From: Oscillospiraceae bacterium
GTDB lineage: Bacteria; Bacillota; Clostridia; Saccharofermentanales; Saccharofermentanaceae
DNA length: 57,785 nucleotides
NCBI GenBank assembly: GCA_902794115.1
Contig: CADBGD010000002.1
Span: 1-57,785 of the forward strand
Direction of reading: 5' to 3'
The notes below the pieces were generated by a model that saw only the letters and a program-made list of their open reading frames with translations, was not told the DNA's origin and ran no database searches. Positions 8,739 to 17,032 of the stretch are shown here, one piece after another. The position numbers and the translations under genes were made by a program. Each line of letters begins with the position of its first letter. The first letter of the stretch is position 1.

Positions 8739-9953
8739 ATGGACGAGAAACAAGATATCAAACTGAAAGAAATCACCACCTGGGACGAGAACTACTATAT
8801 GGCCTGCTTCGGAAAGCGGGTACCGCTGGTCGTTGACCACGGCAAGGGTGTCTATCTTTACGGCACCGACGGTAAGAAGTACATGGACATGATCGGCGGT
8901 ATCGCCGTCAACACCCTGGGTCACGGTAACGGCAGACTGGTAAGAGCCATTTCTTCCCAGGCCAAGAAAGTCATTCACTGCTGCAACTACTACTATAACG
9001 AGCCGCAGACACTTTTGGCCAAGAAGCTGGTGGAAATGAGCTTCGCCGACAAATGCTTCTTCGCCAATTCCGGCGCAGAGGCCAACGAAGGCGCGATCAA
9101 GCTGGCTCGCGGCTACTGGTACAAGAAAGGCACTCCGAAGCCGAAGATCATTACGGCTACCATGTCCTTCCACGGACGGACCATGGCCACCATTGCCGCC
9201 ACAGGTCAGGAAAAGTTCCGGGTTCCTTTCGGACCGGTCACTCCCGGATTCGAATACGTACCTTATAACAATTTCGAAGCGATCAAGAAGGCGGCCGACA
9301 GCGAGACCGGCGCCATTATGCTGGAGCTCATCCAGGGTGAAAGCGGCGTACATCCGGCTGATTTCGAGTATGTGCAGGCAGTCAGAAAATTCTGCACCCA
9401 GAACAACATCCTTCTTATCATTGATGAAGTCCAGACCGGCGTTGGTCATACCGGTACCTTCTTTGCATATGAACAGTATGGCATTCAGCCGGATATCCTG
9501 ACTCTGGCAAAGGGACTGGCCGGCGGTGTACCGATCGGCGCGGTTCTGGCCAATAAGACTGCAGCCACCGGTTTTGGTCCCGGTGATCACGGTACCACCT
9601 TCGGAGGAAACCCGCTGGCCTGCGCGGCAGGACTTGCCGTCCTGGAAGAGATCGAGTCGAAAGGACTTCTGTCTAACGTCATGAACGTTGGCGCCTATGT
9701 CCAGAAGAAACTGAATTCGGTCGGCAAAAAGACTAAACGCATCGCTGAAGTACGCGGCAAGGGTCTTTTGATCGGTATCGAACTGGAGTCCGGTTCCGCT
9801 GCCGATGTAAAGATGAAGCTTTTCGAAAAAGGCTATCTGGTCAGCTCGATCGGTTCCAATGTGATCCGTATCGCCCCGCCGCTGAATATTTCGAAATTCC
9901 ACGTTATCAAATTCATCTCTGCACTGCAGGATGTTCTCGAAGGAAAGGAGTAA
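8739..9953 (+). CDS. argD: Acetylornithine aminotransferase
   Basis: 404 residues, class III PLP-dependent aminotransferase. The cofactor site is seen as NSGAEANEGAIKLAR (phosphate binding), IIDEVQTGVGHTG (the Asp that binds the pyridine nitrogen) and TLAKGLAGG, which holds the Schiff-base lysine. Context between argB and argF supports acetylornithine as substrate rather than another omega-amine. It starts 51 bases after argB with an AAGAGGAA site and ends 6 bases before argF. The family also works on succinyl-diaminopimelate in lysine synthesis, so dual use is possible. Confidence 0.95.
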   Translation: MDEKQDIKLKEITTWDENYYMACFGKRVPLVVDHGKGVYLYGTDGKKYMDMIGGIAVNTLGHGNGRLVRAISSQAKKVIHCCNYYYNEPQTLLAKKLVEMSFADKCFFANSGAEANEGAIKLARGYWYKKGTPKPKIITATMSFHGRTMATIAATGQEKFRVPFGPVTPGFEYVPYNNFEAIKKAADSETGAIMLELIQGESGVHPADFEYVQAVRKFCTQNNILLIIDEVQTGVGHTGTFFAYEQYGIQPDILTLAKGLAGGVPIGAVLANKTAATGFGPGDHGTTFGGNPLACAAGLAVLEEIESKGLLSNVMNVGAYVQKKLNSVGKKTKRIAEVRGKGLLIGIELESGSAADVKMKLFEKGYLVSSIGSNVIRIAPPLNISKFHVIKFISALQDVLEGKE

Positions 9954-9959
9954 ACACAT

Positions 9960-10892
9960 ATGAAGCACTACATTGATTTTCACGAAGACGTTACCATTCC
10001 GGAGCTGGACGCACTTTTAAACACTGCGCTGGATCTCAAGGATAAGACGAAAAAGGGAATTCCCCATCATATCCTTGCAGGAAAAACACTGGGCATGATC
10101 TTTACCAAGTCTTCTACAAGAACCCGTGTTTCCTTCGAGGTTGGCATGTACCAGCTGGGCGGCCACGCTCTTTTCCTCAGCGGTGACGATATCCAGATCG
10201 GCCGTGGCGAGACGATCTACGATACTGCCAATGTTCTTTCCAGAATGGTGGATGGTATCATGATCCGCACCTTCTCCCATCAGGACATCGTTGATCTGGC
10301 CAAATATGGTTCGGTCCCGGTTATCAACGGTCTGTCTGACGACCAGCATCCGACACAGGTCCTGGCAGATCTTCTGACCATCAAGGAGCATAAGGGTGAC
10401 CTCAAAGGCTTGAAACTGGCTTATGTCGGCGACGGCAACAATATGGCCAACTCCCTGCTGCACGCCTGCGCAAAGGCCGGCATGGATATTTCCGTTGCTT
10501 CTCCGAAAGACTATACCTGCCCGGAGAAATATGTGCTTCAGGCGCAGGAAGATGCAAAGATCACCGGTTCCAAGATCGTTATGACCGAGGATCCGTATGT
10601 CGCCTGCAAAGATGCTGATGTCATCTATACTGACACCTGGGCCAGCATGGGCCAGGAATCTGAAAAGGCACTGCGCGCCAAGATCTTCAAGGATTATCAG
10701 GTAAATTCCGACCTGTTCGCCGTTGCCGATAAGGATGCGATTTTCCTGCACTGCCTGCCGGCTTACCGGGGATATGAAGTTACCGAAGAGATCATTGACG
10801 GCCCGCGTTCCTTCGTATTCGACGAAGCGGAAAACCGTCTGCATGCCCATAAGGCGATCCTGGTTCATCTGATGAGTGAGCAGTATGCCTGA
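9960..10892 (+). CDS. argF: Ornithine carbamoyltransferase
   Basis: 310 residues, standard for the family. It joins carbamoyl phosphate to ornithine, giving citrulline. The carbamoyl-phosphate site STRTRVSFEVG, the DQHPTQVLADL motif and the ornithine-side HCLPAYRG loop are all visible, and the last two separate it from aspartate carbamoyltransferase. An AAAGGAG site lies upstream, overlapping the argD end. Carbamoyl phosphate would come from CarAB, whose large subunit lies near the right end of this window. Confidence 0.97.
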   Translation: MKHYIDFHEDVTIPELDALLNTALDLKDKTKKGIPHHILAGKTLGMIFTKSSTRTRVSFEVGMYQLGGHALFLSGDDIQIGRGETIYDTANVLSRMVDGIMIRTFSHQDIVDLAKYGSVPVINGLSDDQHPTQVLADLLTIKEHKGDLKGLKLAYVGDGNNMANSLLHACAKAGMDISVASPKDYTCPEKYVLQAQEDAKITGSKIVMTEDPYVACKDADVIYTDTWASMGQESEKALRAKIFKDYQVNSDLFAVADKDAIFLHCLPAYRGYEVTEEIIDGPRSFVFDEAENRLHAHKAILVHLMSEQYA

Positions 10893-11406
10893 TATTCGTG
10901 TCCGCACAGCCCGGCTTTCTGAAGCCGGGCTCATATTGCAGCTGGTACGGGAGTCCATGTCTTCCTACTGCCGTGATTCCGGAATCCCCGATTCATATAT
11001 CGAGGCAACCTCGGAGTCGATCGAAGTGGTGGAGGAAGCCATTTCTTCCGGCGTGGTATTCGTCGCTGTCGACGACCAGGAAGGGATCTTAGGTACCTGC
11101 CGGCTGTATATCCGTCCGAGAAGAGATTTTTCCAAAGCGATCCCGCAGCTTGCCAAGATATCTCCACGAATCGCCTATTTCGCACGCTTTTCCGTGTGGG
11201 ATAAATGGCGGAGCCAGGGGATCGGGAACTTTCTTTTCTCCTACTGCGAAGAACTGGCCACCCGCTCCGGGTGCTCGCATATGCTTCTTCACACCGCTCT
11301 TTCCAATACCGGGATGGTGAAGTATTACCAGTCAAGAGGGTTCTCCCTTCTTTCATCCGATCAAGGACGCGGATATGACCGTGGTCTTTTCGCGAAGAGG
11401 CTGTAA
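10885..11406 (+). CDS. GNAT family N-acetyltransferase
   Basis: About 173 residues. The GNAT acetyl-CoA motif is seen as VWDKWRSQGIGNFLFSYCEELA, followed by the beta-bulge region and MVKYYQSRGFSLL typical of motif B. It overlaps the end of argF by 8 bases and lies in the same transcript. ATG 10885 gives the common opening MPDIRVRTA; a GTG at 10876 is an alternative. Some organisms use stand-alone GNAT proteins to make N-acetylglutamate, so a role as glutamate acetyltransferase is conceivable. The sequence alone does not prove a substrate. Confidence 0.8.
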   Translation: MPDIRVRTARLSEAGLILQLVRESMSSYCRDSGIPDSYIEATSESIEVVEEAISSGVVFVAVDDQEGILGTCRLYIRPRRDFSKAIPQLAKISPRIAYFARFSVWDKWRSQGIGNFLFSYCEELATRSGCSHMLLHTALSNTGMVKYYQSRGFSLLSSDQGRGYDRGLFAKRL

Positions 11407-11417
11407 GCCTCTTTTTT
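11395..11417 (+). terminator. Terminator of the arg operon, overlapping the GNAT stop codon
   Basis: An 8-bp stem (11395-11402 with 11406-11413) closes a three-base loop and is followed by a run of six T. The GNAT stop codon (11404-11406) falls in the loop, so coding and termination signals overlap. Confidence 0.8.
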
Positions 11418-11423
11418 CTTTAT

Positions 11424-11560
11424 AAAAGTATTACTTAAAAGTATATTTTCTATTCTATGTTCGCGCATTTATTCTGATTCTGCATAATGACATAAAACCT
11501 CGATTTTTGTTGGCTCCCACTACGGCCTTTATCGCATAAAATACCGTAAAAGTATATTTT
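11424..11560 (+). repeat. Repeated AAAAGTATATTTT elements upstream of the XRE regulator
   Basis: AAAAGTATATTTT occurs exactly at 11437-11449 and 11548-11560. A partial copy, AAAAGTATT, lies at 11424-11432. Each full copy is an imperfect palindrome (AAAA...TTTT). They flank the 111-bp promoter region of the regulator starting at 11578, so they are candidate operators for autoregulation. Confidence 0.5.
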
Positions 11561-11577
11561 TCGGGGATCAAATCAAT

Positions 11578-12231
11578 ATGAGTTATATTAGGGAATATCG
11601 AATGAGTGCCAATCTTAATCAGGCCCAGCTGGCGGAGAAACTAAATGTTTCCCAGCCCTGTATTTCCCGCTGGGAACATGGCAGCGCCTATCCGGAAGCC
11701 GAAACGGCAAAAAGAATGTCCGAGATACTGAACATGCCTTTCGAGCTGATCTATGACAATAAGAAAGACCCGGATCCGCACCCGCTTCCGATTTACGATA
11801 TCATACCGGCCGACGGGCCAAGAAGAAAATGCACGAAAGCCGGCGCTCTCCTTCTTCTTTCAGAAAGAGAAATGGCCATGCTGACGCCTCGTGCTAAAGT
11901 TTCCGGCACAGAAGAGGCTCCTTCCGGACCGGAAGTCAGCCGATTCTACGGATTTTACTGCAGTTCTTCCACCATGATCCCGACGATCATGCCGGACTCG
12001 ATCAATGTGATCTATGAAACGCAGCACATCTACTCCAATGCGATCCATCTCGTTTGCATCGAGGGAGAAAACGCAGTCTTTGCCCGACTGGTAGGAAAAG
12101 ACGGAAGTATTATCGCCATTCTCGAGAGTTCTTCTGTTACGTGCCGGCATTTCCGCAGTTCCGATCTGAAAGACGGAACCCTTCAGATCCTGGGAGTTGT
12201 CGTGCAAAGCAGGACTCAGTTTCTTCTGTAA
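11578..12231 (+). CDS. XRE-family regulator with degenerate S24/LexA-like C-terminal domain
   Basis: 217 residues. Residues 1-60 form a Cro/CI-type helix-turn-helix (NLNQAQLAEKLNVSQPCISRWEHG). The C-terminal half resembles the S24 fold shared by LexA and CI: YCSSSTMIPTIMPDS corresponds to the usual SMxP segment and NAVFARLVGKDGS to the strand that normally carries the catalytic lysine. Here Thr stands where the nucleophile Ser is expected and Ala where Lys is expected. It is therefore probably not self-cleaving and may use the domain for dimerisation or ligand sensing. The gene is alone, faces ispE tail to tail (6 bases apart) and has repeated palindromes in its promoter. The target genes are unknown. 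Confidence 0.75.
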   Translation: MSYIREYRMSANLNQAQLAEKLNVSQPCISRWEHGSAYPEAETAKRMSEILNMPFELIYDNKKDPDPHPLPIYDIIPADGPRRKCTKAGALLLLSEREMAMLTPRAKVSGTEEAPSGPEVSRFYGFYCSSSTMIPTIMPDSINVIYETQHIYSNAIHLVCIEGENAVFARLVGKDGSIIAILESSSVTCRHFRSSDLKDGTLQILGVVVQSRTQFLL

Positions 12232-12237
12232 GCCTGC

Positions 12238-13152
12238 TTATACCGTCTCGGCTTTTTGGACCCACCAGCCCTGCTTTTTCAGGTCAAGAAGTTCTTTTGA
12301 AGAAAGAATACGGTCGATCGTTTCTTCATTTTCAAATAAGCCGAACAAAGCGCTTCCGGAACCGCTCATGGCAGAAAACAACGCTCCGCCACGGGAAAGG
12401 ATCGAAAGGCCTTCCTGCATTACCGGAACATCCGTCATGGCCGGGGCCTGAAGATCATTCTTCCAGAGGTCTTTACTTCGGCGGGCGCGGAACAGCGGGG
12501 TCTTCTCCCCGTCCTCTTCCAGCATAGCCTGATAAAGTTCCTCCTTCTCTTCTTCAGACATAGGAGGACGGTCCATTTCATCGAACTTGGCATAGCAGCG
12601 CGGCGTGGACACACCTTCTGCCGGTTTTAAAAGGAGCATCGGAATCCCCCGCATAGACGGAAGGCTCGTGCGGATCTCACCGATTCCCTGGCAAAGAACT
12701 GTCCCGCCCTCCAGAAAGAACGGTACATCTGCTCCGATCTTTACCGCCATGTTTTCCAGTTCTTCTTTCGATACACGGCCGGGAAACAATTCATTGAGAG
12801 CCAGAAGCACTGTGGCCGCATCGCTGCTGCCACCGCCGAGGCCTGCCTGAGAAGGGATCTTTTTATCCAGAAAGACCGCAATGTCACAGTTCTCTTCTTC
12901 TATATACGGAAGGAAAAGCGAGGTTGCTTTTACGATAGTGTTCTTCTTCGGATCATTTGTCAGGAAACGGCAGTTGGATGAGAACCGGATCCGGGGTTCA
13001 GCATTTTCTTTCTCAAGTGTTTCCACTTCGATGGTATCGTAGACAGACACTGTCTGCATCACACTGTAAAGAAGGTGATAGCCATCTTCTCTTTTTCCGT
13101 CCATCCGAAGGAACAAATTCACTTTGGCCGGCGCCTGTTTCACTATTTTCAT
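12238..13152 (-). CDS. ispE: 4-diphosphocytidyl-2-C-methyl-D-erythritol kinase
   Basis: About 304 residues. It performs the ATP-dependent step of the methylerythritol phosphate route to isoprenoids. It is a GHMP kinase: APAKVNLFLRMDGKREDGYH at the start is an IspE hallmark, PSQAGLGGGSSDAATVL is the phosphate-binding loop, and SGSGSALFGLF the third GHMP motif. ATG 13152 is preferred because AAAGAGGA stands just upstream and the protein then begins MKIVKQAPAKVN as in the family. It lies downstream of veg, with a terminator between, an order also known in Bacillus. Confidence 0.96.
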   Translation of the reverse strand: MKIVKQAPAKVNLFLRMDGKREDGYHLLYSVMQTVSVYDTIEVETLEKENAEPRIRFSSNCRFLTNDPKKNTIVKATSLFLPYIEEENCDIAVFLDKKIPSQAGLGGGSSDAATVLLALNELFPGRVSKEELENMAVKIGADVPFFLEGGTVLCQGIGEIRTSLPSMRGIPMLLLKPAEGVSTPRCYAKFDEMDRPPMSEEEKEELYQAMLEEDGEKTPLFRARRSKDLWKNDLQAPAMTDVPVMQEGLSILSRGGALFSAMSGSGSALFGLFENEETIDRILSSKELLDLKKQGWWVQKAETV

Positions 13153-13170
13153 ATATTCCTCTTTCCATAG

Positions 13171-13219
13171 AAAAAACCGCGTGAGCCCGTACATGACTGC
13201 GGTGCGCATACGCGGTTTC
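13171..13219 (-). terminator. Terminator between veg and ispE
   Basis: Inverted arms at 13210-13218 and 13173-13181 flank a loop of about 28 bases and are followed on the minus strand by six T. It would end most veg transcripts and leave a minority reading into ispE, which has no visible promoter of its own. Confidence 0.7.
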
Positions 13220-13248
13220 TATCGTCTGTGTAATCGTAGCCGAAAAAC

Positions 13249-13512
13249 TCAGCTGGCCTGTGTCTCGGCGACTGTGGAGATGTGTACAGCCTTGGTCAGT
13301 ACATCGATGTAGCTGTAGGAGACAGTCTCCTGCGAAGAAGCAACCCGCTTTCTATCGCACTTTACGGTGAACATGTTGGGATAGCAGTGATCTAAAATAC
13401 CCTCATGAACAATGATTCTTTTTCTTCCGCCATTTGAAGTGAGTCGGACCGTGCGGCCGATATATGATTCAAGATTCTTCTTGCACGCTTCCACGTCTGA
13501 TTTAATAATCAC
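13249..13512 (-). CDS. veg: Veg-family protein
   Basis: About 87 residues. The sequence KKNLESYIGRTVRLTSNGGRKR and the following EGILDHCYPNMFTVKC match the small Veg protein family of Gram-positive bacteria. In Bacillus, Veg has been linked to biofilm control; its biochemistry is unclear. GTG 13512 is chosen because GGAGGT lies 8 bases upstream. The ATG at 13533 would place that ribosome site inside the gene. It is transcribed from a perfect consensus promoter, like the famous veg promoter of Bacillus. Confidence 0.9.
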   Translation of the reverse strand: MIIKSDVEACKKNLESYIGRTVRLTSNGGRKRIIVHEGILDHCYPNMFTVKCDRKRVASSQETVSYSYIDVLTKAVHISTVAETQAS

Positions 13513-13564
13513 TGGTCTGTACCTCCATTTCATCCAATAAAAGGAAAAACCCTACTGTTACGAA

Positions 13565-13593
13565 ATTATAACAACATTCACAAGGATTGTCAA
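13565..13593 (-). promoter_or_regulatory. Perfect consensus sigma-A promoter of veg
   Basis: TTGACA (13593-13588), 17 bases, TATAAT (13570-13565) on the minus strand, all consensus. Transcription would begin about 45 bases before the veg start. Confidence 0.9.
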
Positions 13594-13710
13594 TGAAAAG
13601 CACTACTTGTTGTGGTTAATTTGCATAAACGGACCCAAATATAGTGTTTTTCCATACTTTGCCATCTCTTAAAAAACCTTGTTATTTGTAATGAAATCGT
13701 CATTTTCCAG

Positions 13711-13739
13711 TTGGCACGGGTAATGGGAAAGCATATAAT
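13711..13739 (+). promoter_or_regulatory. Promoter of fhs
   Basis: TTGGCA (13711-13716), 17 bases, TATAAT (13734-13739). The leader to fhs is about 70 bases and shows no obvious riboswitch. Confidence 0.8.
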
Positions 13740-13816
13740 GTTATCCGTATATTTGTTATGGGATATGACAAATCAGATATTGGTTTAGAAAGAAGTACAA
13801 GAAACGAGGGACGAGT

Positions 13817-15487
13817 ATGCTGAGTGATATTGAGATCGCACGTAATGCAAAGATGCTTCCTATTGAAGACATCGCCGCCAAGCTGGACATTTCCAGAGAT
13901 GATCTGGAATTCTACGGAAAATACAAAGCCAAACTTCCGCTTCGCCTTCTGAAAGATCGCAAGGATAAGAAAGATGGAAAGCTGGTTTTAGTTACCGCTA
14001 TGAACCCGACTCCGGCCGGTGAAGGAAAGACCACTGTCAGTATCGGTCTGGCTCAGGCTCTGAACAAACTGGATAAGAAAGCTATGCTGGCCCTTCGTGA
14101 ACCTTCTCTGGGTCCGGTATTCGGCATTAAGGGTGGTGCCGCCGGCGGCGGATACTCCCAGGTCGTTCCTATGGACGATATCAACCTGCACTTTACCGGT
14201 GACCTTCACGCCATCACCTCCGCCAACAATCTTCTGGCGGCCATGATCGATAACCACCTGTATCAGGGAAATGAACTGAACCTGGATAAGGACCGCATTC
14301 TCTGGAAGCGTTGCCTGGATATGAACGACCGTGCCCTCAGAAGCCTGAATCTGGGTGTCGGCGGCGGCGTCAACGGTGTTCCGAGAAACGAAGTCTTCTC
14401 CATTACCGCTGCCTCTGAGATCATGGCGATCCTGTGCCTTTCTTCCGATATGGAAGACTTAAAGAAGCGTCTGGCGAATATCGCCATTGCCTATGACATG
14501 GACGGCAATATCGTCCGCGCCAGTGCATTACACGCAGAAGGCGCCATGAGCGTTCTTCTCAAAGATGCCATCTGCCCGAACCTTGTCCAGTCTCTGGAAC
14601 ACACACCGGCTCTGATCCACGGCGGCCCGTTCGCGAACATCGCCCACGGCTGCAACAGTGTCATCGCCACCAAGATGGCCCTGAAGCTTTCCGACATCGT
14701 GGTAACGGAAGCCGGATTCGGCGCTGACTTAGGTGCCGAGAAGTTCCTGGATATCAAGTGCCGTACTGCCGGCATCTGGCCGAATGCAGTTGTAATCGTG
14801 GCCACCGTCCGTTCGCTGAAGTATAACGCCGGTATCCCGAAGGAGGAGCTGAATAAGCCGAATGCCGAGGCTGTGGCTGCCGGTTTCCCGAACCTTGCCA
14901 AGCATATCGAAAATATCTTAAGCTATGGCATTCCGTGCGTGGTTGCCAGCAACCAGTTCCTCACTGATACAGAGGAAGAACTGGAGACATTGCGCCGTCT
15001 CTGTGAAGAAAAGGGCGCCAAGTTTGCCCCGGCACAGATTTTTGCCAAGGGCGGCGAAGGCGGAATCGAGCTGGCCAATGCTGTCCTGGAAGCCATTGAG
15101 ACTCCGAGCGAAGGCCCGCATTACATGTACGAGCTGGATATGCCGGTGGAAAAGAAGATCGAGGCGGTAGCCAAGAATATTTATGGCGCGGCCAATGTGG
15201 AGATCCTGCCGGAAGCACAGAAGAAGATCGAAGATTTTACCAAAGCCGGATTCGGCAACGTTCCGGTATGTATCGCCAAGACACAGTATTCTCTGTCGGA
15301 TAACCTGAAAGTACTTGGCCGTCCGGAAGGATTTACCCTCACCGTACGTGATATCTGGCTGTCTGCCGGTGCCGGCTTCCTGGTCGCGCTGACCGGAGCC
15401 ATCGTGACCATGCCCGGTCTTCCGAAGCACCCGGCTGCCATGGATATCGATATCGACGCAAATGGCGTTATTGAAGGACTGTTCTGA
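13817..15487 (+). CDS. fhs: Formate-tetrahydrofolate ligase
   Basis: 556 residues, the usual length. It makes 10-formyl-tetrahydrofolate from formate, ATP and THF. The family is recognised from the N-terminal [13 protein letters not shown], the P-loop [12 protein letters not shown], the [23 protein letters not shown] block split over residues 95-115, and FTGDLHAI. In Clostridia it supplies one-carbon units and is part of the methyl branch of acetogenesis, but no other Wood-Ljungdahl gene is here, so only a biosynthetic role can be claimed. It has its own promoter and a GAGGGACG ribosome site. Confidence 0.98.
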   Translation: MLSDIEIARNAKMLPIEDIAAKLDISRDDLEFYGKYKAKLPLRLLKDRKDKKDGKLVLVTAMNPTPAGEGKTTVSIGLAQALNKLDKKAMLALREPSLGPVFGIKGGAAGGGYSQVVPMDDINLHFTGDLHAITSANNLLAAMIDNHLYQGNELNLDKDRILWKRCLDMNDRALRSLNLGVGGGVNGVPRNEVFSITAASEIMAILCLSSDMEDLKKRLANIAIAYDMDGNIVRASALHAEGAMSVLLKDAICPNLVQSLEHTPALIHGGPFANIAHGCNSVIATKMALKLSDIVVTEAGFGADLGAEKFLDIKCRTAGIWPNAVVIVATVRSLKYNAGIPKEELNKPNAEAVAAGFPNLAKHIENILSYGIPCVVASNQFLTDTEEELETLRRLCEEKGAKFAPAQIFAKGGEGGIELANAVLEAIETPSEGPHYMYELDMPVEKKIEAVAKNIYGAANVEILPEAQKKIEDFTKAGFGNVPVCIAKTQYSLSDNLKVLGRPEGFTLTVRDIWLSAGAGFLVALTGAIVTMPGLPKHPAAMDIDIDANGVIEGLF

Positions 15488-15493
15488 TCTTTC

Positions 15494-16819
15494 ATGAAGA
15501 ATCCGAAAAGCAACTATATCGCAGACGCGAGACGTATACGGAGAAACCGGCTGATCATCCGTGGCATCATCATTGGAGTGGTGGTACTGGTGGTCGGCTT
15601 TTCCCTGTTTTTCGCACATATCCTGAACCTGAAAAAGGATATCGATTCAGAGTTTTCCGGCTCGGACAGTACCCCGACCCGGATCCCCTCTTCTGAAGAT
15701 ACAGGATCTTCCGCTGATGATTCCTCCGAAATGACGACTACGCCGCCATCCGGGGAAACCTCGGAGGAAACTTCGGAGGATACCTCTTCCGAAGAGACTT
15801 CTGAAACCGCAGAGACCGGCGATACCAGCGAAACCGAAGAGACAGCGATCGAGACAAACAACACCGAAGATGTCACTCCGACAGACGAGGAAGGCAATCC
15901 GATCCCGGAAACCACGACCATTTCCCTCCTGCCGGATGAGCCGGAAGAAAGAGATCCGGTCCTTTTTCCGGAAAAGTATCCTCTTCAGACCGTAACTCAT
16001 GCTCAGCGCGACCAGTCCTATGCGAACCTGAAGCATGCCGTGAAGAAATATGTGGAAGGAAAGACCGATGCCCGTATCGGCTTCTATTACATTAATCTTC
16101 GTACCAGTGAGGCTTTCGGTTATAACGAATCCTCACCTTTCGTCGTAGGTTCGTCCATCTATCTTCCCCTCGGCATGCTGTACTATGACGATGTCCGTGC
16201 CGGTACCCAGTCACCGATCACCGTTGTTCCGTTCCATCCCTCTTATGTGGAGGAAGGCACTTTCTCCAATCTTTCCGATATGCCGGATGAAAAGCAGTTC
16301 TACATGGGGCAGCTGGTTTATCTGGCCCTTCGGGACGGAGACGGCGTGGCTATGAATATGCTTCTGGATCACATGGGCGGCGCCGATAATGTCATCTCCC
16401 GGCTTACCGGAATGACCACCTGCATCGACTATGGCACCGTGCAGAATTATGTGGACTTCCAGGGAGTCCAGCAGTCCGGCGAGCACCGTTCTTCCGCCTA
16501 CGATCTGGCATCCTATGCCGAAGCTCTGTATTGGAAGTACATGTCTTATCCGCAGGATTATCAGGAACTGATCAATGCACTGGGAGAAAGCGATCCGCAT
16601 TCCGGTGTCGGAAAAGGATTCCCCTCTGACACACTGGTCCTCCACCGCGGAGGTAAAAACCTTGATTTTAACAGTGCCTCGGATGTGGCGATCATCCTGT
16701 CGGATGAACCGGTCATCGTCGCCGTCACAGTAGAAGCCGCCACACCTGAGGAAACGCAGGAGATCCAGTCTGCGCTGGGTGCGTTGGTATATAATTTCAT
16801 CAGCTACTGTCACGCATAA
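15494..16819 (+). CDS. Membrane-anchored protein with degenerate class A beta-lactamase fold
   Basis: 441 residues: a short basic N-terminus, one membrane helix (about 22-43), a Ser/Thr/Glu-rich linker (about 55-145), then a serine-hydrolase-like domain (about 175-441). The domain follows class A beta-lactamases: FVVGSSIYLPLGM matches the active-site segment, GVAMNMLLDHMGG the SDN region, and LVLHRGGKN the KTG strand. The SxxK lysine is replaced by Tyr (S220...Y223), SDN is lost, and KTG reads RGG. Hydrolysis is therefore doubtful, and it may bind wall material or act as a pseudoenzyme outside the cell. It follows fhs by 6 bases, so is probably co-transcribed. Confidence 0.7.
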   Translation: MKNPKSNYIADARRIRRNRLIIRGIIIGVVVLVVGFSLFFAHILNLKKDIDSEFSGSDSTPTRIPSSEDTGSSADDSSEMTTTPPSGETSEETSEDTSSEETSETAETGDTSETEETAIETNNTEDVTPTDEEGNPIPETTTISLLPDEPEERDPVLFPEKYPLQTVTHAQRDQSYANLKHAVKKYVEGKTDARIGFYYINLRTSEAFGYNESSPFVVGSSIYLPLGMLYYDDVRAGTQSPITVVPFHPSYVEEGTFSNLSDMPDEKQFYMGQLVYLALRDGDGVAMNMLLDHMGGADNVISRLTGMTTCIDYGTVQNYVDFQGVQQSGEHRSSAYDLASYAEALYWKYMSYPQDYQELINALGESDPHSGVGKGFPSDTLVLHRGGKNLDFNSASDVAIILSDEPVIVAVTVEAATPEETQEIQSALGALVYNFISYCHA

Positions 16820-16836
16820 GTTTTTTATGGTATAAT
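16808..16836 (+). promoter_or_regulatory. Promoter of the SRP RNA
   Basis: TGTCAC (16808-16813), 17 bases, and TATAAT (16831-16836) preceded by TGG, an extended -10. It overlaps the end of the upstream gene and lies about 15 bases before the RNA's terminal helix. Confidence 0.7.
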
Positions 16837-16851
16837 CTCTTCGTAATTTTT

Positions 16852-16993
16852 CGTCCCGGCTGGTCTACAGTTGGCGGTGGGTCTTGTGCGATGCGAGCCT
16901 GTGAACCCTGTCAGGTCCGGAAGGAAGCAGCAGTAAGCGGTCACTTGCATGTGCCGCAAGGGTGCTTGCCCCGACTGTAGTCCAGCCGGGACG
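16852..16993 (+). ncRNA. ffs: Signal recognition particle RNA, small bacterial type
   Basis: The conserved apical loop of SRP RNA is present: the CAGGTCCGGAAGGAAGCAGC core at about 16911-16931, then a TAAGCGG-type return strand. The two ends (CGTCCCGGCTGG and CCAGCCGGGACG) pair perfectly, fixing the boundaries. At about 140 bases it lacks the Alu domain found in Bacillus scRNA. The run ATTTTTT right after it (16994-17000) ends transcription. It binds Ffh for co-translational membrane targeting. dnaX follows, an order common in Bacillota. Confidence 0.95.
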
Positions 16994-17032
16994 ATTTTTT
17001 ATCTGGTATGGAATCGGATGAGGAGGGACGTT

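Noticed and set aside
7758..9983. 741-codon open frame on the minus strand opposite argB and argD
   Set aside because: It lies wholly antisense to two certain enzymes, has no ribosome site and no recognisable domain. It is a by-product of codon bias.
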